Numbered from the stretch's first letter, positions 36,094 through 45,301 are shown. The stretch is 64,000 nucleotides of DNA from an uncultured Paracoccaceae bacterium (GCA_947497185.1 CANMFL010000003.1:372001-436000), one strand, 5' to 3'. The notes: generated by a model not told the origin, from the letters alone. Made by a program: numbers and translations.

Positions 36094-36794
36094 GTCCGTT
36101 TCTCCGTCCAGCTTTCCACGATCACGCCCGTAATCATCGCACAGGCCGCAGCGATCAACAGGCCGGACCCTGACGGCAACCCAACCAACACCAGCCCCAC
36201 GCACATTGATACAAACGCAGCCGCAACATGGGCCAGCGTGCGTAACATCGGGCCAATCATCGCAAGGAATGTAATCGGCAAAGCGAAATCGAGCGCATAT
36301 TCCGGCGGGATCGACGTGCCAACCAGCCCGCCCACAGCCGTAAACGCAACCCAAGTCGGCGCAATCGGGGTCGCAACACCAATAAAGAACCAGAACCGCT
36401 CGGGCACAGTCATCGGCACGGTCTCGTACCGCGCCACAGACGCCATATAGGACTGGTCGAAATTCAGGTAGGACACGCAGGCGCGTTGCCACAGCGGCGC
36501 GCTTCCCAAAAACGGCACCAAGGCCGCAGAATACATCGCCATCCGCAAATTCACCGCCAAAGCCGCCAATAGAACCAGCGCAATGCCCGCGTTATCGACC
36601 ATCAACTGCACGGCCGCGAATTGTGACGCGCCCGCGATCACAACCACCGAAAAGCCCATCGCTTGTGCGAGGCTCAAGCCAGCTTCAATCGCCACGACGC
36701 CAAACAGCATCGCAAACGGGCCCGCAACAAACACAAACGGCCAGCCGTCGCGGATGCCGGCAAAGTAGGCGGATTTCTCAGTGGCAGATAACAT
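36090..36794 (-). CDS. azlC: AzlC-family permease
   Basis: A 234-residue inner-membrane protein with several membrane segments and the AzlC pattern MGFSVVVIAGASQFAAVQL near the middle. With AzlD it should export branched-chain amino acids; substrate is inferred from the family. It is divergent from fdhD, 61 bases away. Confidence 0.88.
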   Translation of the reverse strand: MLSATEKSAYFAGIRDGWPFVFVAGPFAMLFGVVAIEAGLSLAQAMGFSVVVIAGASQFAAVQLMVDNAGIALVLLAALAVNLRMAMYSAALVPFLGSAPLWQRACVSYLNFDQSYMASVARYETVPMTVPERFWFFIGVATPIAPTWVAFTAVGGLVGTSIPPEYALDFALPITFLAMIGPMLRTLAHVAAAFVSMCVGLVLVGLPSGSGLLIAAACAMITGVIVESWTEKRT

Positions 36795-36855
36795 GGGTTC
36801 GGCCTAAGCTAGAGTGCGGTCCGCCACGCTTACCGCTGACACGAAGGAATGACAA

Positions 36856-37734
36856 TTGGCCCAACTCGACGATACATCCGGTTACCTGATCGCACCCGAC
36901 CCCACATCCACGCGGCTGACGCGCAGCGTGCAAGGCACTGATCAGAACGGAAATCCCAGCGAACTGCATGTCGTCGAAGAACGCCCTCTTACAATTTTCC
37001 TTAACAACCGCGAAATCGTGACCGCCATGACCATTGGCGACTACCCCAAATACCTCGCCCTCGGGTTTCTCAAAAACCAAGGGATGCTCGCGAATGGCGA
37101 AGACGTCACAGGCGTCGACTACGACGAAGAACTCGAAACAGTCGTCGTGCGCACGGCCTCCACCACGACATTTGAGGACAAGCTGCAAAAGAAAACCCGC
37201 ACCAGCGGTTGCGCCGTCGGCACGGTTTTCGGCGACATGATGGAAGGCGTGGAAAACGTGTGTCTGCCCGATACGCCAGTCAAAACGTCTGACCTCTATG
37301 CGCTCGCAGCACACATCAACCGAACGCCGTCGCTCTACCTAACCGCAGGCGCGATCCACGGCACGGTGCTTTGCCAAGGCAACCGCCCGCTGGTGTATAT
37401 GGAAGACGTGGGCCGCCATAACGCCGTTGATAAAATCGCAGGTTGGATGCTGTCCGAAAACGTCTCTGCCGCCGACAAAACGCTCTACACAACAGGCAGG
37501 CTCACCTCGGAAATGGTGATCAAAACCGCCCTCATGGGCATTCCCACACTTGCCTCGCGCTCTGGCTTTACCGCTTGGGGCGTGGAAATCGCGAACCAAG
37601 TCGGCCTGACCCTAATCGGCCGCATGAAAGGGCAACGCTTCGTCTGCTTATCCGGCGAAAACCGCCTGATCCGCGATGCAGACCCGACGCAAATCGCAGA
37701 CGAACCCCGTAAATCAGGACGCAAAGCGGGATGA
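36856..37734 (+). CDS. fdhD: Formate dehydrogenase accessory sulfurtransferase FdhD
   Basis: A 292-residue protein. It starts with TTG at 36856, preceded by AAGGA at a 7-base spacing; no ATG or GTG in frame gives a better start. TSGCAVGT holds the conserved Cys region (the family usually has a C-x-x-C pair; only one Cys is seen in this loop) and VGRHNAVDK is the second signature. FdhD passes sulfur to the molybdenum cofactor of formate dehydrogenase. It heads an operon with mobA, mobB and moeA. Confidence 0.9.
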   Translation: MAQLDDTSGYLIAPDPTSTRLTRSVQGTDQNGNPSELHVVEERPLTIFLNNREIVTAMTIGDYPKYLALGFLKNQGMLANGEDVTGVDYDEELETVVVRTASTTTFEDKLQKKTRTSGCAVGTVFGDMMEGVENVCLPDTPVKTSDLYALAAHINRTPSLYLTAGAIHGTVLCQGNRPLVYMEDVGRHNAVDKIAGWMLSENVSAADKTLYTTGRLTSEMVIKTALMGIPTLASRSGFTAWGVEIANQVGLTLIGRMKGQRFVCLSGENRLIRDADPTQIADEPRKSGRKAG

Positions 37735-37749
37735 CCACACGCACCCCCA

Positions 37750-37778
37750 CCCCTTCATTTCGCCAAAACAACTCAAAT
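37750..37778 (+). repeat. 29-base dispersed repeat, copy 1 (plus orientation)
   Basis: A 29-base stretch, centred on the sequence CATTTCGCCAAAACAACTCA, is repeated exactly at 45311-45339 in the opposite orientation. This copy lies between the fdhD stop and the mobA start, ending 14 bases before the mobA ATG. Confidence 0.6.
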
Positions 37779-37792
37779 CCGCAGGTCACACC

Positions 37793-38374
37793 ATGAAACA
37801 ACCTCTCGGTGTTATCCTCGCAGGCGGCCAAGCGACACGCATGGGCGGCGGCGACAAATGCCTGCTGACGCTCGGTGGCGTACCCATCCTGAAACGTGTC
37901 ATTGACCGGCTCGAGCCGCAAACAGACGGTGTGATCCTCAACGCCAATGGAGACGCCACGCGGTTTGCGGACTACAACGTCGCGGTTGTGGCCGACAGTA
38001 TCACAGGTTTCGCCGGACCTTTGTCCGGCGTCCTTGCTGGATTGGATCACGCGGCCACGATGGGGCACACACATATCATCACCGCCGCCGCTGACACGCC
38101 GTTCTTTCCTTGCGATCTGACCCCGCAACTGTTGCTTGCGGGCGAAGCAACTGGCCTCGCGCTTGCCGCCTCTCCATCCGGTCGCCAGCCAACCTTCGGC
38201 CTTTGGCCCGTTGCCCTGCGCGACGACCTACGGGCAGCCCTTGACGACGGATTACGCAAAGTTGTCATGTGGACCCAGAAACACAATGCAGGCACCGCCG
38301 AATTCCCCGATGATGCCGCGTTTTTTAACCTAAATACCCCAGAAGACCTGCAAAAAGCGGAAACCATGTTATGA
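37793..38374 (+). CDS. mobA: Molybdenum cofactor guanylyltransferase
   Basis: A 193-residue nucleotidyltransferase of normal MobA length. GVILAGGQATRMGGGDKCLLTLGG is the GTP-binding block; LSGVLAGLDHA and AAADTPFF are further family motifs. It adds GMP to molybdopterin to make MGD, the cofactor of DMSO-reductase-family enzymes such as formate dehydrogenase, matching fdhD next door. The ATG at 37793 gives the normal start; upstream open frame overlaps fdhD. Its stop overlaps the mobB start (ATGA). Confidence 0.92.
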   Translation: MKQPLGVILAGGQATRMGGGDKCLLTLGGVPILKRVIDRLEPQTDGVILNANGDATRFADYNVAVVADSITGFAGPLSGVLAGLDHAATMGHTHIITAAADTPFFPCDLTPQLLLAGEATGLALAASPSGRQPTFGLWPVALRDDLRAALDDGLRKVVMWTQKHNAGTAEFPDDAAFFNLNTPEDLQKAETML

Positions 38375-38862
38375 AAATTTTCGGTGTCGCCGGATACAAA
38401 AACGCAGGCAAAACCGGCCTGATGGAACGGCTGGTGACAGAGATCACGGGGCGCGGTTTTACAGTGTCCACGCTCAAACACGCGCACCACGCCTTTGACA
38501 TTGATCATCCCGGCAAGGACAGCCACAGGCATCGCACCGCAGGCGCGCATCAGGTCGTTCTGTCCTCTGGCAACCGCTGGGCGATGATGACCGAATTACG
38601 CGGCGCACCAGAGCCGCCCCTGTCCGACCTGCTCGCACAAATGGCCCCCGTTGACTTGATCCTGATCGAAGGTTGGAAACGCGACAGCCACCCCAAAATC
38701 GAAGCCTATCGCGGTGAAACCAATCACCCGCTGATTGCCCCTGACGATCCCACGATCAAAGCCATCGCCAGCGACACCTCGATCACGCTGGACCGACCCG
38801 TTTTTGACCTGAACGACACGGCCACCATCGCCGATTTCATCCTCGCCGAGACTGGCCTGTGA
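38371..38862 (+). CDS. mobB: Molybdopterin-guanine dinucleotide biosynthesis protein B
   Basis: A 163-residue P-loop protein. AGYKNAGKTGLME is the nucleotide-binding loop and STLKHAHHAFDIDHPGKDS is the MobB block; LILIEGWKRDSHPK is typical. It binds GTP and helps MobA, in the cytoplasm. It overlaps both neighbours by 4 bases, so mobA, mobB and the next gene are translationally coupled. Confidence 0.92.
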   Translation: MKIFGVAGYKNAGKTGLMERLVTEITGRGFTVSTLKHAHHAFDIDHPGKDSHRHRTAGAHQVVLSSGNRWAMMTELRGAPEPPLSDLLAQMAPVDLILIEGWKRDSHPKIEAYRGETNHPLIAPDDPTIKAIASDTSITLDRPVFDLNDTATIADFILAETGL

Positions 38863-39674
38863 ACTGGGACAGTTTTGTCATGGTCGATTGGTCCGGCGGA
38901 AATGATCGCGGTCCAACCCCAACCAAAGACGCAATTTGGGTGGGCATCAGCCGCAGTGGCTCCTCTGAAGACCCGCGCTATTTCCGTAATCGCCAAACCT
39001 TTTTCTCGTGGATCACTGACTTCCTCGATACCGAACTCACCGCCAAACGCCGCACCTTGGTCGGGTTCGATTTCCCGTTCGGCTACCCCACAGGCTTTGG
39101 CCGTCACCTGACAGGAACCGACGATCCGCTGACCCTGTGGCAATGGCTCACCGACCGCGTTGAAGATTCCCCCAAAGCGAATAATCGATTCGATATCGCG
39201 GGCCAGATCAACCGGACCTTGCCCGGCATAGGCCCATTTTGGGCGAACGGCCTGAAACGCGACATCGCTGACTTGCCGCGCAAGGGATTGGCCCGCACTC
39301 AAAACCCGTTCCCCGAAAAGCGCATCGTTGAAACACACGCAAAGGGCAGCTTTACCTGCTGGCAACTCGCGGGTGCTGGCGCCGTGGGATCGCAGGTCAT
39401 CATGGGCTTGCCGATCCTGCACCGCCTCAGACAGATTTTCACCAATAAAATAAGTATCTGGCCGTTCGAGCAGCTCACCCGCCCAATCGCGTTCGTCGAA
39501 ATCTGGCCAACCCTATTTGCAGGCCCCGCACCCGCAGATATGATCAAGGACGCACATCAGGTGAAGGCTACGGCGCGGGCGCTCGCTCAAAAATCAGTCA
39601 CAACTCTTCACGCAGACTTGCAAATCACTTCACCCGTTGAGGGTTGGATTCTGGGGATCGGACAGCCAAATTGA
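38859..39674 (+). CDS. Uncharacterised protein in the molybdenum cofactor operon
   Basis: A 271-residue protein with no signal peptide or membrane segment. It begins with a GTG overlapping the mobB stop and ends overlapping a possible TTG start of moeA, so it is fully embedded in the operon. Notable patterns are VMVDWSGG near the start, LVGFDFPFGYPTGFG near residue 68, and VEIWPTLFAGP. The acidic VDWSGG and FDFPFG segments recall an RNase H-like or DUF429-type fold, but this is weak and I assign no function. Its position suggests a role linked to cofactor synthesis or a molybdoenzyme. Confidence 0.6.
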   Translation: MNWDSFVMVDWSGGNDRGPTPTKDAIWVGISRSGSSEDPRYFRNRQTFFSWITDFLDTELTAKRRTLVGFDFPFGYPTGFGRHLTGTDDPLTLWQWLTDRVEDSPKANNRFDIAGQINRTLPGIGPFWANGLKRDIADLPRKGLARTQNPFPEKRIVETHAKGSFTCWQLAGAGAVGSQVIMGLPILHRLRQIFTNKISIWPFEQLTRPIAFVEIWPTLFAGPAPADMIKDAHQVKATARALAQKSVTTLHADLQITSPVEGWILGIGQPN

Positions 39675-39679
39675 CCACT

Positions 39680-40939
39680 ATGGGACTTAGACCGCCACCA
39701 CTTCGCAATGATTGCTTTGCCATGCCTCAAGGCGCGTATTGGACGCCTGTGGCGGACGCATTGGCGCATCTTCGCGACAAATTGCATCCGGTGTGCGGTG
39801 TCGAAGGCATTCCGCTGTGCCAAGGCGCCAATCGCATTCTCGCTGGCCCCGCGATTGCGTTGCGGGCGCATCCGCCAGCGACCAACTCTGCTGTTGATGG
39901 ATACGCGTTCAGCGGCCCGATCCCCGAAGGCGCCCATGAACTCACTCTTGTCGATGACCGCTCTGCTGCTGGTGATCCGTTCACTGGCGTTGTGCCCGCC
40001 GGACATGCCATTCGCATTCTCACGGGCGCTGACGTGCCGCAGGGCACCGACACGATCATCCTGCAAGAAGACATCACAACAGACGGCAAGGCGATCGCGT
40101 TCAATGGGCCGCTGAAAACCGGTTCCAACGCGCGGCAAGCGGGCGAAGACATGGCACGCGGCCAGATCATCCTGCCCGGTCAACACAAACTGAAGCCTTG
40201 CGATTTGGCGACGCTTGCGTCAGCAGGCGTGGGGCGTTTGAACGTCCGCAAACGTCTGCGCGTCGGCATTTTATCCACGGGCGACGAACTGCTCGAACCC
40301 GGTGCAATGGCCTGCCCTGGCAAGATTTACGACGCCAACCGCTCCATGCTTTGCGCGGCGATCACGCGCTGGGGCTACGACGTGTGCGACCTCGGCATCG
40401 CTGCGGATAACCGTGACACGATCAAAGCAACCCTTGATCAAGCGGCACGCGACTGCGACGTGATCCTGACCTCTGGCGGCGCATCAGCAGGCGACGAGGA
40501 TCACATCTCCGCACTGTTGCAAAACACAGGATCGCTCGCGCTTTGGCGCATCGCGATCAAACCGGGCCGCCCTCTGGCGCTGGGTATCTGGAACAAAACG
40601 CCTGTCTTCGGCTTGCCTGGCAATCCCGTTGCAGCCGCCGTTTGCGCCCTGCTTTTCGCCCGCCCTGCCCTGTCCGTTCTGGCGGGTGCTGGTTGGGTCG
40701 ACCCCGTCAGCTACAAACTTCCAGCCGCGTTTCGCAAAAACAAAAAGGGGGGACGCCAAGAATATCTGCGCGCCCGTATGACCCCCGAAGGCACCGCTGA
40801 AATCTTCGGCTCCGAAGGGTCAGGTCGCGTTTCTGGTCTGAGCTGGGCAACCGGATTGGTGGCTTTGCCAGACGAGGCCGTCGCAATTGATATCGGAACG
40901 CCCGTGACCTACATTCCGTTTGGCGAAATGGGGTTGTAA
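39680..40939 (+). CDS. moeA: Molybdopterin molybdotransferase MoeA
   Basis: A 419-residue MoeA. PATNSAVDGYAF, RILTGADVPQGTDTII, STGDELLEPG, TSGGASAGDEDHI and GLPGNPVAAAVCALLF are all intact. It inserts molybdate into adenylylated molybdopterin. I use the ATG at 39680; a TTG at 39671 would overlap the preceding stop by 4 bases and is possible. The MogA-type partner is the moaB gene at 17875, about 22 kb away. Confidence 0.93.
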   Translation: MGLRPPPLRNDCFAMPQGAYWTPVADALAHLRDKLHPVCGVEGIPLCQGANRILAGPAIALRAHPPATNSAVDGYAFSGPIPEGAHELTLVDDRSAAGDPFTGVVPAGHAIRILTGADVPQGTDTIILQEDITTDGKAIAFNGPLKTGSNARQAGEDMARGQIILPGQHKLKPCDLATLASAGVGRLNVRKRLRVGILSTGDELLEPGAMACPGKIYDANRSMLCAAITRWGYDVCDLGIAADNRDTIKATLDQAARDCDVILTSGGASAGDEDHISALLQNTGSLALWRIAIKPGRPLALGIWNKTPVFGLPGNPVAAAVCALLFARPALSVLAGAGWVDPVSYKLPAAFRKNKKGGRQEYLRARMTPEGTAEIFGSEGSGRVSGLSWATGLVALPDEAVAIDIGTPVTYIPFGEMGL

Positions 40940-40948
40940 GGACGGGAC

Positions 40949-41527
40949 ATGCGAATTCAAATGGGCATTCCCAGAGGGGCCAAGGCGCAAGCTGCGGCGC
41001 TTTACTGGGGGGCATTTGGGGAAAAACTCGGAACCGTAATGGGTCCAGAGCCCAAGGCGATGGCCTATATTCTGCGCGTCATTGATCCGCGCCATGCTAT
41101 TTCTGCGGTCGACGACGACGGGTCGTTACTGGGCGTTGTCGGGTTCAAAACCAACAAAGGTGCGCTCGTCGGTGGCACGTATAGCGACTTTGCCGCGATC
41201 TACGGACATTTGGGCGCGATCTGGCGGGCGGCCTTGCTGTCCCTACTCGAACGCGACACCGAAAATCGGCGTTTTTTGATGGACGGTATTTTTGTAGCAC
41301 CTGCTGCCCGTGGCAAAGGAGTCGGCAGCGCCTTGCTGGTGGCGATCATGAACGAAGGGCATCAACGGGGGTATCCATCGCTGCGCCTTGATGTGATCGA
41401 CACCAATCCGCGCGCCAAGGCGCTATATGAACGCCACGGCTTTGCGCCAACGGACACCACGAAACTCGGCCCGCTCAGGCATATCTTCAAATTTCACAGC
41501 GTCACGACGATGGTTAAAAAGCTCTGA
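40949..41527 (+). CDS. GNAT-family N-acetyltransferase
   Basis: A 192-residue GNAT. APAARGKGVGSALLVAIM is the acetyl-CoA pyrophosphate loop and AKALYERHGFAP the C-terminal signature. Substrate unknown. It begins 9 bases after moeA, so it is likely the last gene of the molybdenum cofactor unit, although a role there is not implied. It converges with mbfA, with 4 bases between the stops. Confidence 0.82.
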   Translation: MRIQMGIPRGAKAQAAALYWGAFGEKLGTVMGPEPKAMAYILRVIDPRHAISAVDDDGSLLGVVGFKTNKGALVGGTYSDFAAIYGHLGAIWRAALLSLLERDTENRRFLMDGIFVAPAARGKGVGSALLVAIMNEGHQRGYPSLRLDVIDTNPRAKALYERHGFAPTDTTKLGPLRHIFKFHSVTTMVKKL

Positions 41528-41531
41528 CGCG

Positions 41532-42509
41532 TCAGCCAGAGCCGATCAACGCACCCGCAGCAAACACCAATGCACCGCCCAGCACGACCTGAAAAACGGC
41601 CTTCATAAATGGGGTCTGCATATAGCGGTTTTGAATCCACGCAATCGCCCAAAGTTCAACAAACACTACGATCAACGCGATGATTGTCGCCGTCCAAAAA
41701 TCCGTAATCAAATATGGCAAAGCATGACCAAGCCCGCCCAGCGTCGTCATCACACCGGCCGCTAAGCCACGTTTATACGGCGATCCGCGCCCCGAAATTT
41801 GCCCGTCATCTGATGCGGCCTCGGTAAAGCCCATCGAAATGCCAGCACCCACGGACGCAGCCAAGCCAACCAAGAACGTCGTCCATGTGTTTTGCGTGGC
41901 GAAAGCTACCGCAAAAATCGGCGCAAGCGTCGACACGGACCCGTCCATCAACCCCGCCAAGCCCGGTTGCACCCACGTCAGCACAAACTGGCGATGCGCG
42001 GCGTCGTCTTCTTGCTCTTTCGCATCCTTGTCCAAATGCTCTTCGGTCAATTCACTAGCGCGATCCGCGTGACCCGCTTCTGCCGCTGCCAAATCACCAA
42101 GCAATTTGCGCGTCGCGGCATCCGTGACCCGTTTGGCCGCGTTTTCGTAGAACCGCTGCGCGTCGTGTTCCATCTGCGCCGCTTCACCGCGCACGCTATC
42201 CAACGACAGATTCTCGACCAACCACACCGGACGGCGGGCGTAATATCCAGCAACATGTTCACGGCGGATCAGCGGAATCACATCGCCAAACCGCTGCGTG
42301 TGCAAGTCGATCAACCGTTGACGGTGCCCGTCTTCCTCGACCGCCATACCATCAAAAATCGCGGCAGACGCCGGATACTCATCCCGCAACATATGCGCGT
42401 ATTGCCGATAAATCCGCGCGTCGTCTTCTTCAGACGAAATCGCCAGCGCAAGGATTTCCTGCTCTGACAAGTCTTTAAACTGACGACGATTAGCAAATCC
42501 GGGAATCAT
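41532..42509 (-). CDS. mbfA: Membrane-bound ferritin (ferritin-like plus VIT1-type domain)
   Basis: A 325-residue protein. The N-terminal half is a ferritin-like/rubrerythrin di-iron domain with Glu and E-x-x-H ligands (SSEEDDARIY, VEEDGHRQR, MEHDAQRFYENA, AAEAGHADRA); the C-terminal half has about five membrane segments of the VIT1 type (MDGSVSTLAPIFAVAFA). In Bradyrhizobium and Agrobacterium MbfA exports iron under high-iron conditions and is controlled by Irr. An Irr-type palindrome lies just upstream here, which fits. Confidence 0.9.
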   Translation of the reverse strand: MIPGFANRRQFKDLSEQEILALAISSEEDDARIYRQYAHMLRDEYPASAAIFDGMAVEEDGHRQRLIDLHTQRFGDVIPLIRREHVAGYYARRPVWLVENLSLDSVRGEAAQMEHDAQRFYENAAKRVTDAATRKLLGDLAAAEAGHADRASELTEEHLDKDAKEQEDDAAHRQFVLTWVQPGLAGLMDGSVSTLAPIFAVAFATQNTWTTFLVGLAASVGAGISMGFTEAASDDGQISGRGSPYKRGLAAGVMTTLGGLGHALPYLITDFWTATIIALIVVFVELWAIAWIQNRYMQTPFMKAVFQVVLGGALVFAAGALIGSG

Positions 42510-42520
42510 AGCGCACCTCT

Positions 42521-42536
42521 TTTAGAATGATTCTAA
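42521..42536 (-). promoter_or_regulatory. Candidate Irr box upstream of mbfA
   Basis: TTTAGAATGATTCTAA is an inverted repeat (TTAGAA/TTCTAA around TGA) matching the TTTAGAAnnnTTCTAAA form of the iron-control element bound by Irr in alphaproteobacteria. It lies 12 to 27 bases before the mbfA ATG. Irr is expected to repress mbfA under low iron. Confidence 0.78.
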
Positions 42537-42580
42537 TATAGAAGGCCGCCCGCCCGAGACAAGCCCCCTCTTGAACGCAA

Positions 42581-42603
42581 AAGGGGCGCGTATTGCGCCC
42601 CTT
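42581..42603 (-). terminator. Bidirectional-looking hairpin after the formaldehyde dehydrogenase gene
   Basis: Perfect 9-bp stem AAGGGGCGC/GCGCCCCTT with a 5-base loop, followed on the minus strand by TTTT. It lies 21 bases beyond the stop at 42625 and before the Irr box of mbfA, so it should end transcription of the dehydrogenase gene. Confidence 0.72.
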
Positions 42604-42624
42604 TCACCACCGATAACGGCAGTC

Positions 42625-43737
<1,113 letters not shown>

Positions 43738-43850
43738 GGGCGTGACCTTTCCATATTTGTATTGAGGTCAGTCTTGATAGCAAAGAGTTTCAGTTTCAAG
43801 GGGGCAGTCGGGGCTTGCCAAGGCAAAGCAGGTCGCGGCAAAGTAGGTGC

Positions 43851-44126
43851 ATGAAAAATACTATCATTCCCGGCCTATGCCTTATGACGACGCTACTCGC
43901 GGGTTGCGCCGATGTGGTCAGCGATCCGATCGACGAAACCGACCCTTGCGGGGCGCAGGGGCATACGGCGCTATTGGGGTCCAATATCGCGGCTGTCACA
44001 TTGCCTGCGGACCTCAATGACCGCGTGATCGGGCCGAACGATGCCGTCAACATGGATTTTGTGTCAGATCGGTTGAATATCGAAACCAACGCGGACGGCC
44101 TGATCGTCGGTTTATCATGCGGATAG
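43851..44126 (+). CDS. I78-type peptidase inhibitor lipoprotein 1
   Basis: A 91-residue protein: a lipoprotein signal with lipobox LLAGC (Cys about residue 19), then CGAQGHTALLGSNIAAVTLP, DRVIGPNDAVNMDF and DRLNI, ending in GLSCG. The CGA...CG frame and the spacing are those of the I78 peptidase-inhibitor family. Preceded by AGTAGG-type purines. It is the first of three overlapping paralogues; its last 10 bases are shared with the next gene. Confidence 0.78.
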   Translation: MKNTIIPGLCLMTTLLAGCADVVSDPIDETDPCGAQGHTALLGSNIAAVTLPADLNDRVIGPNDAVNMDFVSDRLNIETNADGLIVGLSCG

Positions 44127-44410
44127 GTGCATCCATCCTGTGCCTCTGCGCACTTGCAGCCTGTAGCACACGGCCGCCAGCAGCACTCGCGCCCGTTGAT
44201 CCGGTCCCCGCGCCCGCAGCAGATACATGCGGCGCAGCACCCTACGGATATCTGGTTGGGCAAGACGCAACCGCGCTTGAACGGGTGCTGATCCTACGCC
44301 AAGTCCGCGTGACCAGACCCAATACACCCATCACCGAAGACCTACGTCCGGTGCGCATCAACTTTAACATAGGGGCGGACGAACGGATCCGATCAATCAC
44401 ATGCGGTTAA
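44117..44410 (+). CDS. I78-type peptidase inhibitor lipoprotein 2
   Basis: A 97-residue protein with lipobox LAAC (MRIGASILCLCALAACSTR), a Pro/Ala-rich spacer, then DTCGAAPYGYLVGQDA, RVTRPNTPITEDLRP, and RINFNIGADERI ending in SITCG. It starts at an ATG inside the last Cys codon region of gene 1: the last 10 bases overlap. It ends in the same Cys-Gly as gene 1. Confidence 0.75.
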   Translation: MRIGASILCLCALAACSTRPPAALAPVDPVPAPAADTCGAAPYGYLVGQDATALERVLILRQVRVTRPNTPITEDLRPVRINFNIGADERIRSITCG

Positions 44411-44697
44411 TTATTCTTGCCATGTTAGGCACACTCACCACGGCCTGTATCCCTGCGACCGCGATCAGCGAACCACCCGTCGCCGACCCGATCCCCACGG
44501 GCATCAACGACAGCTGTGGTGCTGCGCGGTATGCAGGCATCATCGGGCAAGACGCCTTTGTCCTGGAACGCGGTTTCCGACCCGGCGAAATCCGGATCAT
44601 CCGACCGGGCACAGTCGCGAGCCAAGAATACCTGCCCGAGCGAATGAGCTTTGAAATCGGAGCGTCCGGCAACATCCGACGCATCGTCTGCGGCTAA
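44401..44697 (+). CDS. I78-type peptidase inhibitor lipoprotein 3
   Basis: A 98-residue protein with a lipoprotein signal MRLIILAMLGTLTTACIP (Cys about residue 16), then SCGAARYAGIIGQDAFVLE, RIIRPGTVASQEYLPER and MSFEIGASGNIRRIVCG. It starts at an ATG within the last Cys-Gly region of gene 2, again with a 10-base overlap. It ends the triplet; the intergenic region that follows holds several hairpins. Confidence 0.75.
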   Translation: MRLIILAMLGTLTTACIPATAISEPPVADPIPTGINDSCGAARYAGIIGQDAFVLERGFRPGEIRIIRPGTVASQEYLPERMSFEIGASGNIRRIVCG

Positions 44698-44723
44698 GAC
44701 CACCAAAATCTGAACGCGAATAA

Positions 44724-44745
44724 CCCTGCCACTGTTGTGGCTGGG
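44724..44745. terminator. Hairpin after the I78 gene cluster
   Basis: Nine-bp stem CCCTGCCAC/GTGGCTGGG with one T-T mismatch and a 4-base loop, 27 bases after the third I78 stop. No clear T-run follows, so it may be a weak terminator. Confidence 0.4.
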
Positions 44746-44754
44746 TCGCTTGCG

Positions 44755-44966
44755 GTCTTTGGGGGTTCACAAAGTCTCCGGTGTCGCACACTGGGTGGGG
44801 GCTATCGAATGCAACACCGGAGTAGCACTTTGCTGACTAAGTGTTTGACGGACCCGCATGGCGGCAAGAGGGTCGGCAAAGGGCAATCTGCCGTTCATTT
44901 TGTGGCGAGATTGGGGCGCGCAATCGAACGGGCTTGATTCCCCGCCTGAATGCCCCAAACTAAGAC
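44755..44966 (+). ncRNA. Candidate structured RNA or 5' leader upstream of the DUF2794 gene
   Basis: About 210 bases with no gene, but dense in hairpins: 44757-44774, a 9-bp stem CTCCGGTGT/ACACCGGAG (44776-44784 with 44814-44822), 44826-44843, 44845-44879 and 44884-44913. The two ends pair: TTTGGGG at 44758-44764 with CCCCAAA at 44953-44959, with GTC/GAC outside. I cannot match it to a named RNA family; it is not a tRNA. It ends two bases before the DUF2794 ATG, so it may instead be a leader that controls that gene. Strand is inferred from the neighbour. Confidence 0.35.
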
Positions 44967-44968
44967 AT

Positions 44969-45301
44969 ATGACATTCACCCAACTTCACCAGCCCCTCCC
45001 CGAACAGGTCTCATTTCACCGGACAGAACTGTCCGTGATCATGTCGCTCTACGGACGCATGGTCGCTGCAGGCGAATGGCGCGACTACGGCATTTCATCG
45101 CTACGCGATTTCGCTGTCTTCTCGATATTCAAACGCACGGCAGAAAACCCGATCTACAAAATCGAAAAGCGGCCCAAGCTGCGGATGAAGCAGGGGCAAT
45201 ATGCGCTGGTTGGCATTGACGGTCAGGTCTTGAAACGCGGCAGTGATCTGAAATCCGTGTTGCGGGTGTTAGAGCGAAAATTGATCCGAATCGTGGATTG
45301 A
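44969..45301 (+). CDS. DUF2794 family protein
   Basis: A 110-residue cytoplasmic protein. FHRTELSVIMSLYGRMVAAGEWRDY and FKRTAENPIYKIEKRP match the DUF2794 family of alphaproteobacteria as I recall it. I chose the ATG at 44969; a start 37 codons upstream would translate the hairpin-rich region and gives no family resemblance. Function unknown. It is followed by an inverted copy of the 29-base repeat and converges with the NlpC/P60 gene. Confidence 0.8.
   Translation: MTFTQLHQPLPEQVSFHRTELSVIMSLYGRMVAAGEWRDYGISSLRDFAVFSIFKRTAENPIYKIEKRPKLRMKQGQYALVGIDGQVLKRGSDLKSVLRVLERKLIRIVD

Noticed and set aside
44914..44946. tRNA-like arm in the region upstream of DUF2794
   Set aside because: A hairpin with loop resembling a T-arm is visible, but no acceptor stem, anticodon arm or T-loop consensus can be built around it.
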